From positions 1-23,572 of IMG/VR virus record IMGVR_UViG_3300028581_000248: a stretch of 23,572 nucleotides of DNA, one strand, 5' to 3'. The stretch is from a virus. The translations under genes and the position numbers were made by a program. Positions 1 to 6,640 of this stretch are shown here, piece by piece (the stretch's first letter is position 1; every line of letters begins with the position of its first letter). The notes under the pieces are model-generated. The model had not been told where the DNA came from. It saw only the letters and a list, made by a program, of their open reading frames with translations, and ran no database searches.

Positions 1-14
1 GTATTTGTAAACAT
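1..14 (-). CDS. start of next gene, presumed portal protein (partial)
   Basis: An ATG at 14-12 opens a reading frame (Met-Phe-Thr-Asn) that runs off the window. It lies 28 bases past the large terminase stop, and a TATAAT hexamer sits five bases before it. No Shine-Dalgarno sequence precedes it. Portal is the usual gene after large terminase, but that identity rests only on position. Four codons cannot identify a protein. Confidence 0.4.
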
Positions 15-25
15 AATTAATTATA
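15..25 (-). promoter_or_regulatory. TATAAT -10 box at leaderless spacing before the next gene
   Basis: A perfect TATAAT (20-25, minus strand) is followed by five bases and then the ATG at 14. Transcription normally starts about six or seven bases after a -10 box, so an RNA from here would begin at or beside the ATG. No ribosome binding site and no convincing -35 box is seen. Leaderless mRNAs are common in Actinobacteria. The site lies in the only gap after the terminase gene, where a separate promoter for the portal and capsid genes would be expected. Confidence 0.4.
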
Positions 26-42
26 TCATTTCATTTGATGGT

Positions 43-1824
43 TTATAGTATTCCAAACCCGCTAAGAAAATCTTTTATTTCCTCAGTCATTTTTGGCTTT
101 TCTAGTTCTGCTACAAGCTCTCTATTGTTATCTGCTTTAAATGAGGACCAGGTATGTATTTCTATTTCCCCCATGACTTCCCTTCTGGATCTGCTGATGG
201 AGTTGTATATGGACCCACACATGGCATCTGAAAGGTCTTTGCCGCCCTTTCTTGGGTGATCAACTCTGTTGTTTGACATGACCCTGAGTTCCAAAAGCTC
301 AGTTAAAAGAATGTCTATGTGTGGTCCAATAACTCTTTCTTCATAAAACAACATCGCCAAGTCCTCGTAGTGCTTCTTAGCAACAGAAAGAGTTTCAGTT
401 GGTATTCCAACACTCTTGAGATCCCTTTGAATGTCAAAAGAATTCCAGCGGTCAAAGGTAACAAGTCCAAGACTAAACCCACTTCGCCTCAAGTCAATGA
501 TCCAGTTCTTTACTTCAGAGAGGTCTACTGGACCTTCCTTGCGTGGCTCCCACCAAACAATAGCATCAACAATAACGAATGGAACAACTTGAGTGTAGTC
601 ATTAAACGATTTTACCTCTACCCACTTGTCTACATGGCTTATGGCTACAGCACACTTGTCATGCTTTTGGGCAAGGTCTGCGTGAACAAAGTATGTAACG
701 TTGGGGTCCGGACTAAAGTTTATGTCAAATCTTTTAGAACTATCTATTGGGTTTCTTATTGATAGAGCCTTTTCTATCTTGTCTCTTGATCTGAAGAACG
801 CATCACTAGAGGTAGTGGGCATACATGCAAATCTCATTAAAGCATCTGCTGGTTCTGTATAGAATGCAATCTTAAAATCTTCAATGCTTCTGGTAGGATT
901 TATTTCCCATGTTGGTCTCTTTAATGCAAAAACCTTGGGGTACCTATAAGAAATAATATCATCCTCTTCCCATTCAATGTCAAAGGTATTTGACACATCA
1001 TCCTCTGGAAGATCTGGATTTAAAACAAACTTATGTGATCTATATGTTATTTCTTTGTCTGCTATAACAGCGTCATATCTTTTTGTTATAAAGTCTCCCT
1101 TAAATCGGGGAAAAGAAAGTAACACAACCTTTCCGTAGTCTGGAAATCTTGAATCAACAGACCCCCTAAAAGCTCTATACATGTTCTCGCCAGTCTTTCC
1201 CTGATCATTTCCAGATGCAGAGTCGGATGCAAATCCAGATATCTCATCAAGGATTGCCATGATTAGGTTCAGTCCCTCATGGGACTCTCTTTCAGAGTGG
1301 CCAGAGTAAACAGTTACGGCTTTTTCAAATTCTATTCCATCTACCTTTGCATTATATTTTCCAGCAAACCATGGGCAATTGTCAATCTTTGTTCTTAATC
1401 CTTTATAGAAAACGTTCTTTGATTGCTGGGCATTGACTGCCACATTCATAATATCTATGGCATCCCCCGGTGGTTTTCCAAAGTATCTAGCGGGGTCTTT
1501 CAGGCAAAGAAGTTTATAAACAACATAGGCGCATCCAATTGTTGAAGAGTGGTCCTTACCCGAACCCTTGCCAAGCTGTTGTATTATCTCATTCTTTGTA
1601 TATCTTTCAAAATGATCTGCACCTTCTTTGTCCCCCATGAGTCTCATAAGGTCTTCCTTTTTGTATATCTGACTCATACACTCTACAAGGGTGTATTGAA
1701 AATCTGACAATGGTGGAAGGCCTAAAAATTTAGGGTTTAAAACAAAAGTATGAACATCAACAGGGTTTTCTTCAAATGGGTTGTCGTCTAGCGCTTCAAT
1801 AATATCTGAAAAATCAAGTGTCAA
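43..1824 (-). CDS. terL: terminase large subunit (ATPase and nuclease)
   Basis: This 593-residue protein is the DNA-packaging motor, which pumps phage DNA into the prohead and cuts it. The ATPase domain has a Walker A-like loop GKGSGKD (85-91) and a Walker B ending LIMAILDE (D193, E194), followed by a LLSFP segment (235-239) at the coupling-motif position. The RNase H-like nuclease domain shows the three acidic motifs: D383 (HADLAQ), D458 (VTFDRW) and D533 (LSDAM). Length is typical of the family. The start is TTG, overlapping the small terminase gene by 11 bases, with GGAG nine bases upstream; the first internal Met is residue 50, too late to be the start. The Walker A loop has Asp where Ser or Thr is usual. 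Identification is firm. Confidence 0.93.
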   Translation of the reverse strand: MTLDFSDIIEALDDNPFEENPVDVHTFVLNPKFLGLPPLSDFQYTLVECMSQIYKKEDLMRLMGDKEGADHFERYTKNEIIQQLGKGSGKDHSSTIGCAYVVYKLLCLKDPARYFGKPPGDAIDIMNVAVNAQQSKNVFYKGLRTKIDNCPWFAGKYNAKVDGIEFEKAVTVYSGHSERESHEGLNLIMAILDEISGFASDSASGNDQGKTGENMYRAFRGSVDSRFPDYGKVVLLSFPRFKGDFITKRYDAVIADKEITYRSHKFVLNPDLPEDDVSNTFDIEWEEDDIISYRYPKVFALKRPTWEINPTRSIEDFKIAFYTEPADALMRFACMPTTSSDAFFRSRDKIEKALSIRNPIDSSKRFDINFSPDPNVTYFVHADLAQKHDKCAVAISHVDKWVEVKSFNDYTQVVPFVIVDAIVWWEPRKEGPVDLSEVKNWIIDLRRSGFSLGLVTFDRWNSFDIQRDLKSVGIPTETLSVAKKHYEDLAMLFYEERVIGPHIDILLTELLELRVMSNNRVDHPRKGGKDLSDAMCGSIYNSISRSRREVMGEIEIHTWSSFKADNNRELVAELEKPKMTEEIKDFLSGFGIL

Positions 1825-2329
1825 TTAGTCCAACTCCAGACGTTACCTGGGATAGCCTGTTCATTATTTCTGTACGAATGTTTGGATACTTTGAAGCAAC
1901 TTCTTTTAGAATATCAATAAGAACTTCATGTTTTCTTTCCATCTCTGCAAGCTCTTCAGCAATTTCTTTATTGTCCAGCAAGCCAGCACGGTGCAACATG
2001 TCAAGCCTCTTTGCTTCAATGTCTGCAATTAGTTTAATTGCCGTCGTCTTTGCGTTAAGGTTTGCGGTACTATCTGCTGAATCAATTACCTCATATGCCT
2101 TATTAATTAAAGATGAGTAGTGCTGGTCTGCCCCAACCAGTGCTTCCCTGGCTCTTGCATGTATGGCTTCATTGTTTGCAGCCATCTTTCGCCAGTCATT
2201 TAGCAGGTCCACAACACGGTTGCGTGGAATATCCAAAGTCTTTGCAATGTCAGCGGTGTCTGTTCCTTTTAGATACTCTGAAGCTACGGCATTTATTTGA
2301 TCAAGGTGCTTCACTAAGTCTTTTGACAC
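1814..2329 (-). CDS. terS: terminase small subunit
   Basis: The 171-residue protein sits directly upstream of the large terminase and overlaps it, the classic place for the DNA-recognition subunit. Residues about 23-46 form a helix-turn-helix of the small-terminase kind (DTADIAKTLDIP followed by a recognition helix with RNRVVDLL). Residues about 60-160 are predicted helical and charged, fitting the oligomerisation core. The start is GTG at 2329, with GAGGG a few bases upstream inside the preceding gene. By family knowledge it forms a ring that binds the packaging site and hands DNA to the large subunit. The call rests on context, size and HTH rather than on a diagnostic motif. Confidence 0.8.
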   Translation of the reverse strand: MSKDLVKHLDQINAVASEYLKGTDTADIAKTLDIPRNRVVDLLNDWRKMAANNEAIHARAREALVGADQHYSSLINKAYEVIDSADSTANLNAKTTAIKLIADIEAKRLDMLHRAGLLDNKEIAEELAEMERKHEVLIDILKEVASKYPNIRTEIMNRLSQVTSGVGLIDT

Positions 2330-2597
2330 GTTTCCCTCTCTTGGATGGTATACGCTTTACACGCTCAGGATAGAAAGACCTAACGCCACATCCCATTCCT
2401 TTTTCCAACTCTAAACAATCTATCCAAGACATACCACTATGAGGATTTGTTACGTAGTTTAAGAACTTAAACTTTGTTCCCCATATACCTTTTATTTTAA
2501 TTAGGTCACCTTTATTTACAGTTCGGCCCTCATCAGTTACAAAAGAATCTTCCCTAATAAAAGGATCATTAATCGTAATATTCTTTCGTGTCTTCAT
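2301..2597 (-). CDS. small conserved-looking phage protein of unknown function
   Basis: A 98-residue basic protein upstream of the small terminase gene, overlapping it by 29 bases. The start chosen is ATG at 2597 because GGGAGG lies four bases before it; a TTG at 2609 in the same frame has no better signal. The centre reads like a small beta-barrel (GDLIKIKGIWGTKFKFL, then WIDCLELEKG), and the C-terminus is rich in Arg and Lys (PERVKRIPSKRGKRVKR), which suggests nucleic acid contact. It resembles short proteins found near terminase genes in phages of Actinobacteria, possibly the group called DUF7246, but I cannot confirm this. No enzymatic motif is visible. Confidence 0.65.
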   Translation of the reverse strand: MKTRKNITINDPFIREDSFVTDEGRTVNKGDLIKIKGIWGTKFKFLNYVTNPHSGMSWIDCLELEKGMGCGVRSFYPERVKRIPSKRGKRVKRLSEAP

Positions 2598-2928
2598 CTT
2601 GCCTCCCAATCGATTGACCTTGTTGACTTACCAATTTTAGCACAATGTACCCAACCAAATCAAGCATATCGTTGTCTCCAGCATAAACAGAACCATTCTT
2701 AATCCTATTAAGCTTGTCATCGATCCTAACATCCAACTGATCTCCTGCTGGAATCTTTGCAAAAATTTGTATAGGATTCAAAGCGGAATTACCGTAGGCA
2801 ATATTCTTTTCTAATAATAGTGTTGCAATATTTAAGCATTCCAAAAGTATCTCTGGGCCAGCGGGGGCTTCTTTGCTTAGCGATATCAGGCTACTCATTG
2901 TGTTTATCCATTTTTCATCTTGAATCAT
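2569..2928 (-). CDS. DUF1599-like protein (nucleotide-modification-associated domain)
   Basis: This 119-residue, mostly helical protein carries the pattern seen in the DUF1599 family: a Lys and YG pair (EKNIAYGNSAL, about 40-50), a central stretch with Arg-Ile-Asp-Asp-Lys-Leu-Asn-Arg-Ile, and a C-terminal acidic helix (GDNDMLDLVGYIVLKL, about 84-99). Pfam describes the family as nucleotide-modification-associated domain 1. Its reaction is not established, and the fold recalls all-alpha NTP pyrophosphatases. The start is ATG at 2928 with GGAAGGGAAG just upstream. It overlaps the HTH gene before it by four bases (ATGA). A link to base modification or nucleotide-pool control is inference, and no other modification gene is visible here. 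Confidence 0.6.
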   Translation of the reverse strand: MIQDEKWINTMSSLISLSKEAPAGPEILLECLNIATLLLEKNIAYGNSALNPIQIFAKIPAGDQLDVRIDDKLNRIKNGSVYAGDNDMLDLVGYIVLKLVSQQGQSIGRQDEDTKEYYD

Positions 2929-3092
2929 CTTCTTCCCTTCCTTCCCATTCTTAGTCCAAATTTATTTAAATAAACATATACCGTTTGAACGGTGCATCCA
3001 CACTCTTCTGCAATCTCATCTGGAGTTTTCTTATCTTGAACATATCTTTTATGCAAAAAAGCTTTGTTCTTGTAGAACTCATTCTTGCCCAT
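2925..3092 (-). CDS. small helix-turn-helix DNA-binding protein
   Basis: A 55-residue basic protein dominated by one helix-turn-helix. Residues about 23-46 read TPDEIAEECGCTVQTVYVYL followed by NKFG, with the turn at ECGCT and the recognition helix at VQTVYVYLNKFG. The tail is strongly basic (RMGRKGRR). It has no other domain, so it probably acts as a small DNA-binding regulator or accessory factor. The start is uncertain. ATG at 3092 gives a 14-base overlap with the RuvC-like gene; ATG at 3122 has an AGGA ten bases upstream but a 44-base overlap; a TTG at 3131 is also in frame. I chose 3092 because the protein then begins close to the HTH. Confidence 0.7.
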   Translation of the reverse strand: MGKNEFYKNKAFLHKRYVQDKKTPDEIAEECGCTVQTVYVYLNKFGLRMGRKGRR

Positions 3093-3675
3093 TGAATATC
3101 GCATTCCATCTGTCAGATACATACCAACCAATTCCTATTGCGTCAGCAACGTCGTCATCTGAAACCTTGATCTTGTATTTTTTATTTACCATTTCAATTG
3201 TTTTATTCTTTCTAGTTTCTCTTTGTTTTGTTTTATACCAGGAAGCTGACTTGCCTGGATTATTTTTTTCTATAGAATTCTTCTCTTCTGCTGTCAAAAG
3301 TCTATTTGATATATGGCTTTGCCATGACATTGGGGACACTGTTTTTACAATAGGAATTCCAGTGATCTGTGCAACAGAAAGGATGGCACCCTGAACTAGA
3401 GCTAAGTTTACCGTTGTCTTTGGCGACGTACTATAGATGACACTCTCAAGGACCAGAGCATCTGCTGAAATATTTTTAAAAAACGATAGGCACTTTTTCC
3501 CTGCGTCCCCTGCTTTATAGATAGAATCTGAGCCATTAAACCTAATCTTTCCATACTTAATCAACCTTCCATTCTCAAAGAGAGAAAATGCTAGAGAGTT
3601 AGTAGATGCATCTACGCATAGCACGGTGGCTGGCTTGGAGATGTTAAATATTTCTCTAGTTTTGTTCATAGTCAA
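3079..3675 (-). CDS. RuvC-like Holliday junction resolvase
   Basis: The 198-residue protein has the RNase H-like fold of RuvC resolvases, which cut four-way junctions symmetrically. The acidic catalytic set is visible: D22 in the first strand (VLCVDASTNSLAF), E77 (ALVLESVIY), and the C-terminal cluster D173-D175 and D178 (SDDDVADAIGIGWY). The intervening basic segment (about 140-170) is suited to DNA contact. Two starts are possible: TTG at 3675 with AAGGA five bases before it, or ATG at 3669. The gene overlaps the zinc protein upstream by about 20 bases. Phages use such enzymes to debranch recombined DNA before packaging, which fits its place between RecA and terminase. It could instead be a related endonuclease of the same fold. 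Confidence 0.8.
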   Translation of the reverse strand: MTMNKTREIFNISKPATVLCVDASTNSLAFSLFENGRLIKYGKIRFNGSDSIYKAGDAGKKCLSFFKNISADALVLESVIYSTSPKTTVNLALVQGAILSVAQITGIPIVKTVSPMSWQSHISNRLLTAEEKNSIEKNNPGKSASWYKTKQRETRKNKTIEMVNKKYKIKVSDDDVADAIGIGWYVSDRWNAIFNGQE

Positions 3676-3946
3676 AGAAATCCTTTATTTCTTTCATAAA
3701 TCCCGCAATCTTTTTTTGATTTCCTAGGCAATTCTCACACATGGAAAAATCGTTATAGATACTCAACACAGTGCCACATCCACCAGCGCATTTTTTTCTA
3801 TTGCCAACTCTCTTTTTTCTTTTTTCAATATGATATCTTTCTAAAATTTTTTCCCTGCTGGCAACTTGACGACACTCTGCTCCGCAATAAATTTGTTTAT
3901 TAGAATTGGGAATAAATTCCTTATCACACCATGTACAAAATAGCAT
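3656..3946 (-). CDS. small protein with two zinc-binding cysteine clusters
   Basis: A 96-residue protein with eight cysteines in two sets. The first is C4-x2-C7 with C21-x3-C25, a treble-clef-like pattern (FCTWCDKEF, then YCGAECRQ). The second is C53-x3-C57 with C70-x2-C73 (KCAGGCG, then CENC). Between them lies a very basic helix (REKILERYHIEKRKKR). This suggests a DNA- or RNA-binding adaptor. The ATG at 3946 follows the stop of the Cas4-like gene with no gap, and AAGGGG inside that gene gives a good ribosome site. HNH nucleases can look similar at the first cluster, but I see no convincing HNH triad. The function is not known. Confidence 0.7.
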   Translation of the reverse strand: MLFCTWCDKEFIPNSNKQIYCGAECRQVASREKILERYHIEKRKKRVGNRKKCAGGCGTVLSIYNDFSMCENCLGNQKKIAGFMKEIKDFFDYEQN

Positions 3947-4810
3947 TTAGAAAAACCCCTTCTCATCCTTTCTCCGTGCTATTTTTACATCTCCCTCTGG
4001 TGATGACTTGCACGCTTCTTGCAACGGGCAGGCCTGGCAAATCTTAATGTCATTACTCCTAAATGGTACCATCGGAAGAGCTTTATCTTCCCAAGACTTG
4101 TAAACTTCTTTCATCCAATCAAATAGGTATTCAACAAACTCAACATGACCCTTGTTTATGTTGACAGGAATAGCAAGTAGGTCATGGGTATTTTTATTTT
4201 CATACAAGAGTATGCCGTTCTTCTTTTTATATATCTTCATATAAATTAGAAGCTGAACTATGTGATAAGAACTAGCCTTCTTGCTCTTTCTATGTCGGTC
4301 ATAGGCGTCTTGATTGCATGTCTTTATTTCTACTACATACTCTGTGTCTTTCCAATTTATAAAACTATCTACGTACCCCAAAATTGGTGGGCTATCAAGA
4401 GTAGTCTTTCTTTCATTGTCGATTAAGACACCAGAGTCTTGGAGTGCCTTTTGAATTCTAGCATGGCGATCAGTTCCGCTATCCATGTTTGTTATCATCT
4501 TTCCAGATTTGTATTCATAGAAAGAGTTACCTTCAAACGCTAGGTACCAATACCTAGGGCATACTCCATGATTCCAAACTAGGCTTGATGGAGCAAAGGT
4601 TTTCTTCTTTATGTGCTTTGGAACGTTGTCTATTCGATACCCTTCCTCAATGGCCTCTACTAGCCCAGAAAGGGGGTTGTTATCGTCTTGCCCAACTGTT
4701 TCCTCTTCTTCCTGCCACGGCAAAGAACTAAATAAGGGTGGACCGTTCTCTTCAAAATCAACATCAACGATCTTTCGTTTTATAACTTTTGAAACAATAC
4801 TCTTCGTCAT
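3947..4810 (-). CDS. Cas4/RecB-like PD-(D/E)XK exonuclease with Fe-S cysteines
   Basis: The 287-residue protein shows the full Cas4/AddB-type layout. H116 (GTDRHARIQKAL), D148 (ILGYVDSF), E161 and K163 (VVEIKTC), and Q186 with Y190 (HIVQLLIYM) form the PD-(D/E)XK nuclease site. C84 (VCPRYWYL) and C258, C261 and C267 (ICQACPLQEAC) match the four ligands of the [4Fe-4S] cluster that staples the N- and C-termini in this family. The expected activity is exonuclease on DNA ends, giving single strands for the RecA-like protein encoded nearby. The first 70 residues are acidic and low in complexity, with no recognised domain. There is no cas1, cas2 or CRISPR array nearby, so a recombination role is far more likely than a CRISPR role. 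Confidence 0.85.
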   Translation of the reverse strand: MTKSIVSKVIKRKIVDVDFEENGPPLFSSLPWQEEEETVGQDDNNPLSGLVEAIEEGYRIDNVPKHIKKKTFAPSSLVWNHGVCPRYWYLAFEGNSFYEYKSGKMITNMDSGTDRHARIQKALQDSGVLIDNERKTTLDSPPILGYVDSFINWKDTEYVVEIKTCNQDAYDRHRKSKKASSYHIVQLLIYMKIYKKKNGILLYENKNTHDLLAIPVNINKGHVEFVEYLFDWMKEVYKSWEDKALPMVPFRSNDIKICQACPLQEACKSSPEGDVKIARRKDEKGFF

Positions 4811-4813
4811 ATC

Positions 4814-5119
4814 CTACGCCTTCACTAGGTACTTCAGGGACGAGCAGAGCTTGTCTATCTCTGCCGCTGCGGTGTAATATATATTCTTTTTTGCTCTATC
4901 TGTTTTATCGACATTGGCCATCCAAGTAGCCCTTAGGCTTAGCTTTGCTGCAATAGCCTGTAGCCTAACCAACTCTACCGTGGCAACCGCCAGCGGGATG
5001 TCTGGCTTTAAGATAATCTTTGCAATAAACTCAAGTGCAACTTTTAACTCTTCATCTTGCATATACTCAGCTATCTCGTACAGTCCGTTTACCTGTTCCA
5101 AGGTATTGTTCTCACTCAT
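4814..5119 (-). CDS. helical protein of unknown function in the recombination cluster
   Basis: A 101-residue protein with no catalytic motif that I can recognise. It is predicted nearly all helical, with an amphipathic middle (VATVELVRLQAIAAKLSLRA) and a C-terminal helix (AAEIDKLCSSLKYLVKA). It lies between the Hjc-like nuclease (8-base overlap) and the Cas4-like nuclease (three-base gap), so all three are translated together. Similar short helical proteins with a YYTAAAEIDKL-like C-terminal segment seem to occur beside recombination nucleases in phages of Actinobacteria, as far as I recall. A role as partner or subunit of one of the nucleases is inference from position only. Confidence 0.7.
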   Translation of the reverse strand: MSENNTLEQVNGLYEIAEYMQDEELKVALEFIAKIILKPDIPLAVATVELVRLQAIAAKLSLRATWMANVDKTDRAKKNIYYTAAAEIDKLCSSLKYLVKA

Positions 5120-5453
5120 TAGCGTCTCTTATCTCTCGTAGATCTTCAAATTCATTCCACTCTATTATAGCAAGTCTTATCTTTCTGTGGGTTTCATCTC
5201 CAAGAACTAACATGATTACTGGTGATTTTTCTGGATCTGTTTTTAAAGTATCTGTACATATCTTTGCCCAAATGTCACGATTAATAGAAAATGATTTAGA
5301 GACAAATTTAAAATCAACTACATATCTATCAAGGCTGGCATCTCCTTTTTGTATCTTCCCTCTACCAGAATTTTTATGAGGCTTGGCACCTATTTTTTTT
5401 GACTCTGACTTCTCTAGTCTGTTATAGTCCACGACCCTCCAACCTTTATCCAT
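5112..5453 (-). CDS. Hjc-like PD-(D/E)XK endonuclease (putative junction resolvase)
   Basis: The 113-residue protein fits small PD-(D/E)XK nucleases of the Hjc type. The order of elements is typical: a basic SGRGKIQKGD loop (about 29-38), then DRYVVDFK (42-49) with the acidic and Lys residues of the active site, a KSFSI strand, an alpha helix with DIWAKI, and strands PVIMLVLGDE and IRLAIIEW. Asp replaces Glu in the second motif (DFK rather than EFK or EVK). It probably cuts branched DNA such as Holliday junctions; the RuvC-like gene downstream could overlap in function. Its ATG at 5453 has almost no ribosome binding site, while a 19-codon frame with a strong one starts 20 bases upstream in another frame (5414-5473). 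The true N-terminus is therefore uncertain. Confidence 0.7.
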   Translation of the reverse strand: MDKGWRVVDYNRLEKSESKKIGAKPHKNSGRGKIQKGDASLDRYVVDFKFVSKSFSINRDIWAKICTDTLKTDPEKSPVIMLVLGDETHRKIRLAIIEWNEFEDLREIRDANE

Positions 5454-5473
5454 TTTATAATTTGTTCTTTCAT
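5414..5473 (-). other. 19-codon mini-ORF overlapping the nuclease start
   Basis: ATG at 5473 shares a base with the stop of the zinc-ribbon gene (TAATG) and has AAGGGG six bases upstream, the best initiation signal in this area. It encodes only 19 residues (MKEQIIKWIKV and eight more) before a TAG at 5414. It overlaps the first 13 codons of the Hjc-like nuclease in a different frame. A -1 slip at the AAAA run would join it to the nuclease frame. It may be a regulatory leader, a frameshift start, a sequencing indel, or chance. Confidence 0.3.
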
Positions 5474-5643
5474 TAATATCCCCTTGCCTTTCCGATGTTA
5501 ACGGACGAGACGTTGTTGCAAGACTTGCACAACCAAGTCATGTCTAGAGTAGAAGGGTAGAATCTTGATGATCTAATTTCCCTACTACATGATTGACAAA
5601 CAAATTTACCGTTAATAACCTCGTACTTACCTACAAAGCTCAA
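5473..5643 (-). CDS. 56-residue zinc-ribbon protein with TTG start
   Basis: This short frame fills the only sizeable gap between RecA and the Hjc-like nuclease. From TTG at 5643 it encodes 56 residues with two CxxC knuckles, C16-x2-C19 (FVCQSCSR) and C39-x2-C42 (WLCKSCNN), spaced 19 residues apart as in small zinc ribbons. It overlaps the recA 3' end by 17 bases, and GAGG lies six bases before the TTG inside recA. It ends in TAATG, joining the next frame. Small zinc ribbons of this kind are frequent in phage replication clusters, usually with no known function; DNA or RNA binding is likely. No ATG is available at a sensible position. Confidence 0.62.
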   Translation of the reverse strand: MSFVGKYEVINGKFVCQSCSREIRSSRFYPSTLDMTWLCKSCNNVSSVNIGKARGY

Positions 5644-6640
5644 TTAGTTCCTCAACCTTCTTTGGATTCTCTTTAAGGAAATCTATAGCCTTTGCTCTTC
5701 CTTGAAATCTTTCCTCAAAGAAAGTAAACCATGCTCCAGCTTTTTCAACAAACCCAAGGCTCTCAGCTAAATTGAATAGGTCAGCAATCCTATCTATCCC
5801 TATGCTGTCTCCACGGAAATAAAAGTCATACTCCCCTCCCTGGAAACCTGGGGAAGTTTTAGAGAATTGAAGATCCCATCTAACCACTCTACCAATCTTC
5901 TCTTCAATTAACCTATCTCCAACAGAGATCTTTCCTTTTATTGCTTGATTGTCTGACTCAGAAGAGAATAGTTTTATTATTGTTGAAGAGTAAAATTTAG
6001 TAGCCATACCCCCAGTTGGTTGATGAGAAACATACATAGCACTTATATTATTTCTGGCTTGAGAGATAAGGATTAAAAGCGTTGGCTTCACTTGATTGTT
6101 TGCGTAGTTAAGCATCTTTACGGCATTGGTCATGTCTCTTGCCTCTGCACCAATCTGCTTGGTGTTTTCTAATTGCTTAAGTTCTGTACTGTCTTTCTCA
6201 AAGTAAATTGCAGGAAGAAGGGCAGATATGGAATCAACAACAATAATGTCCACACCAGCCCCCATTAGTCCAGTTCCAACATCAACCATATTGTTTATTG
6301 TTCTTGCCTCTGAATAAATTAGCCTAGAGTTGTCCACCCCAAGTTTAGACGCCCACTTCTCGTCGTAAGACATTTCTGCATCAATCCAAGCACATGTATA
6401 TCCTTGTTTTTGAGCCATGCCAATGGTCTGTAGGCATAGAGATGACTTAGCAGAACTCTTGGAGCCCCAAAGAAGAACCTGCCTACCTAAAAGCAACCCT
6501 CCATTTAAAGCCCTATTTAGGGAATAGCTTGGTGTAGGTATCATGTCTGGTGTTAAAATGTTTGAAGAAAGAGTTACTGCCTTTCTTAATCTTGGATCTA
6601 ATCTAGAAAGTATTGATTCTATATCAACGGCGTCTGGCAT
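5627..6640 (-). CDS. recA: RecA/UvsX-like recombinase
   Basis: The 337-residue protein is a strand-exchange ATPase of the RecA family, close to bacterial RecA length. The core shows Walker A GSKSSAKS (59-66), catalytic E89 (WIDAEMSYD), Walker B DIIVVDS (131-137), and Q194 (LISQAR) in the allosteric switch, followed by the L2-loop region with HQPTGGMATKFY. The C-terminal part (GAWFTFFEERFQGRAKAIDF) matches the RecA pattern closely. Unusually, the glycine before the Walker A lysine is alanine; T4 UvsX also departs from glycine here (phenylalanine), so activity is not excluded. The ATG shares a base with the stop of the MazG-like gene (TAATG). It probably coats ssDNA made by the Cas4-like nuclease and drives recombination-dependent replication. 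Confidence 0.9.
   Translation of the reverse strand: MPDAVDIESILSRLDPRLRKAVTLSSNILTPDMIPTPSYSLNRALNGGLLLGRQVLLWGSKSSAKSSLCLQTIGMAQKQGYTCAWIDAEMSYDEKWASKLGVDNSRLIYSEARTINNMVDVGTGLMGAGVDIIVVDSISALLPAIYFEKDSTELKQLENTKQIGAEARDMTNAVKMLNYANNQVKPTLLILISQARNNISAMYVSHQPTGGMATKFYSSTIIKLFSSESDNQAIKGKISVGDRLIEEKIGRVVRWDLQFSKTSPGFQGGEYDFYFRGDSIGIDRIADLFNLAESLGFVEKAGAWFTFFEERFQGRAKAIDFLKENPKKVEELIELCR

Noticed and set aside
319-762. 147-codon open frame on the plus strand inside the large terminase gene
   Set aside because: It is antisense to clear terminase coding sequence, has no recognisable domain, and no plus-strand gene is supported anywhere else.
2597-2609. TTG at 2609 as the start of the small protein upstream of small terminase
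   Set aside because: The GGGAGG site fits ATG 2597 much better, as it would overlap the TTG.
3947-4810. Possible CRISPR-Cas component because of the Cas4-like nuclease
   Set aside because: No cas1, cas2 or repeat array is present; the neighbours are recombination genes, so a DNA-end processing role is preferred.
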